From CAZIWJ01 sp964542855 (GTDB lineage: Bacteria; Bacteroidota; Bacteroidia; Cytophagales; Cyclobacteriaceae): DNA of 15,150 bases. Position 1 is the stretch's first letter; each line of letters opens with the position of its first letter. Both the position numbers and the translations under genes were made by a program. The notes under the pieces are model-generated. The model saw only the letters and a program-made list of their open reading frames with translations, did no database searches and had not been told where the DNA came from. The stretch spans positions 1 through 15,150 of the forward strand of contig CAZIWJ010000065.1 in NCBI GenBank assembly GCA_964542855.1, given 5' to 3'. This document shows, piece by piece, positions 14,325 to 15,150 of this stretch.

Positions 14325-15150
14325 ATGTTAAAATCAAAATTTACTTTAATTCTTTACTTGCTGGCTATTCCAGTGTTTTTCACCTCTTGCGACGACGACA
14401 ATGAGGGTGAAGATATGGTAATGCCAACGGGTAATGAAACAGAGTATAATCTTACTTCCCTGACCGACGAAAATATTTCGGGTACGGCTACTTTTATTGA
14501 AAATGAAAACAGTACAACCGTTGTGCTGAACTTAAGCAACACTTCTGGTACGGAAGTGCATCCCGCCCACATCCACGCCAACACGGCAGTAGAAGGCGGG
14601 AACATTGTTATCAGCCTGGAGCCTGTGGATCCGGCTACGGGTACCAGTTCAACTGAAATCACTGCTACCGATGCCGGTGACGCAATTACTTACGAGCAGT
14701 TAATCGATTTCGACGGATACATTAACGTGCACCAGAGCGAAAGCGACCTGGGAACTATCCTGGCCCAGGGTGATATTGGCCAGAATGATCTTACTGGCAC
14801 TACTAAATCATACGAACTTGCCGAAAAAGCAGTTGAAGGCATCAGCGGTACAATTACCTTTGCCGAACGGATTAATGGCGAAGCACTGGCAACTATTGAT
14901 CTGGAAGGAACGCCCGACGGCGGTGAACACCCGGCCCACATTCATTTTAACTCTTACGTGGAAGGCGGCGGTATTGCCTTAAGCTTTAACCCGGTAGATG
15001 GCAGTACAGGCATGAGCCAGACGAACGTTGCTGAACTGGACGATGGAACGGCAATCACTTACCAGCAAATATTAAGTTACGATGGTTACGTGAATGTACA
15101 CCTCAGTGCCGAAAACCTGGCTACGATTGTAGCGCAGGGAGATATTGGCG
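14325..15150 (+). CDS. Secreted lipoprotein with tandem CHRD-like domains (partial, 3' end outside window)
   Basis: ATG at 14325 opens a frame of 275 complete codons running off the window. The N-terminus is a lipoprotein signal: MLKSKFTLIL, a hydrophobic stretch to residue 19, then FFTSC with the lipidated Cys22. CDDDNEGED follows, an acidic stretch resembling the lipoprotein export signals described in Bacteroidota, so surface exposure is likely (inference). The mature part has two related units of about 123 residues. Each shows SGT-x-TF, HPAHIH, EGG-x-I, a TYxQ segment, DGY(I/V)NVH and a final AQGDIG. The order G-x-F, AHIH, GYVNVH and terminal QGxI resembles the CHRD domain (named after chordin), whose role in bacteria is not established. 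No enzyme motif is seen. The frame was recognised by reading, and the start is set by the signal peptide. Confidence 0.85.
   Translation, partial: MLKSKFTLILYLLAIPVFFTSCDDDNEGEDMVMPTGNETEYNLTSLTDENISGTATFIENENSTTVVLNLSNTSGTEVHPAHIHANTAVEGGNIVISLEPVDPATGTSSTEITATDAGDAITYEQLIDFDGYINVHQSESDLGTILAQGDIGQNDLTGTTKSYELAEKAVEGISGTITFAERINGEALATIDLEGTPDGGEHPAHIHFNSYVEGGGIALSFNPVDGSTGMSQTNVAELDDGTAITYQQILSYDGYVNVHLSAENLATIVAQGDIG
14475..15149 (+). repeat. Two tandem CHRD-like protein repeats inside the lipoprotein
   Basis: Unit 1 covers about residues 51-152 (14475-14780) and unit 2 about residues 173-275 (14841-15149). Matching anchors are 122-123 residues apart: ISGT at 51 and 173, HPAHIH at 79 and 202, GYINVH/GYVNVH at 131 and 254, AQGDIG at 147 and 270. 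Between the anchors the units have diverged widely, so this is an old internal duplication rather than a recent one. The window ends exactly at the AQGDIG of unit 2, so more units may follow. Confidence 0.8.

Overview
The window looks like a chromosomal segment of a member of the Bacteroidota, tentatively a Cytophagales-type bacterium. The protein sequences have Bacteroidota character, Shine-Dalgarno-like sites are not evident, the candidate promoters resemble the TTG / TAnnTTTG type, and the right end carries a lipoprotein with an acidic stretch directly after its lipid-anchored cysteine. There are no tRNAs, rRNAs, insertion sequences, phage genes or CRISPR arrays. Nothing suggests recent transfer.

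Positions 1-9530 hold a branched-chain amino acid supercluster, all on the minus strand. In transcription order it reads leuA, leuC, leuD, leuB, then an attenuator with a short leader peptide, then ilvD, ilvB, ilvN and ilvC (ilvC runs off the left edge). These genes cover the common ilv pathway (acetolactate synthase large and small subunits, ketol-acid reductoisomerase, dihydroxy-acid dehydratase) and the leucine branch (isopropylmalate synthase, isomerase large and small subunits, dehydrogenase). Threonine deaminase (ilvA) and the aminotransferase (ilvE) are not in the window.

The most informative non-coding element lies between leuB and ilvD. A 17-codon leader peptide (MNDLFITVLIIISAPSG) rich in Leu/Ile/Val codons is followed by three mutually exclusive RNA pairings: a 1:2 protector, a 16-position 2:3 antiterminator, and an 11-bp 3:4 terminator with a U-tract ending 15 nt before the ilvD start codon. 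This is a complete ribosome-mediated attenuator of the enterobacterial type. A second, less clear terminator-like hairpin with T6 lies 44 nt upstream of leuA.

Positions 10058-12048 (minus strand) encode an OmpR/PhoB-type response regulator with a GTG start and, 2 nt downstream, its membrane sensor histidine kinase. Positions 12207-13910 (plus strand, divergent) encode an ACSF2-like fatty acyl-CoA synthetase, followed by a strong intrinsic terminator. From 14325 to the right edge (plus strand) is the start of a secreted lipoprotein with two tandem CHRD-like repeats of about 123 residues. It is cut by the window end exactly at the end of the second repeat.

Most genes are standard. The parts worth a second look are the regulatory RNA elements of the ilv/leu cluster, the short LeuA without a regulatory domain, the degenerate G2 box of the histidine kinase, and the CHRD-like lipoprotein with an inverted repeat in its putative promoter.
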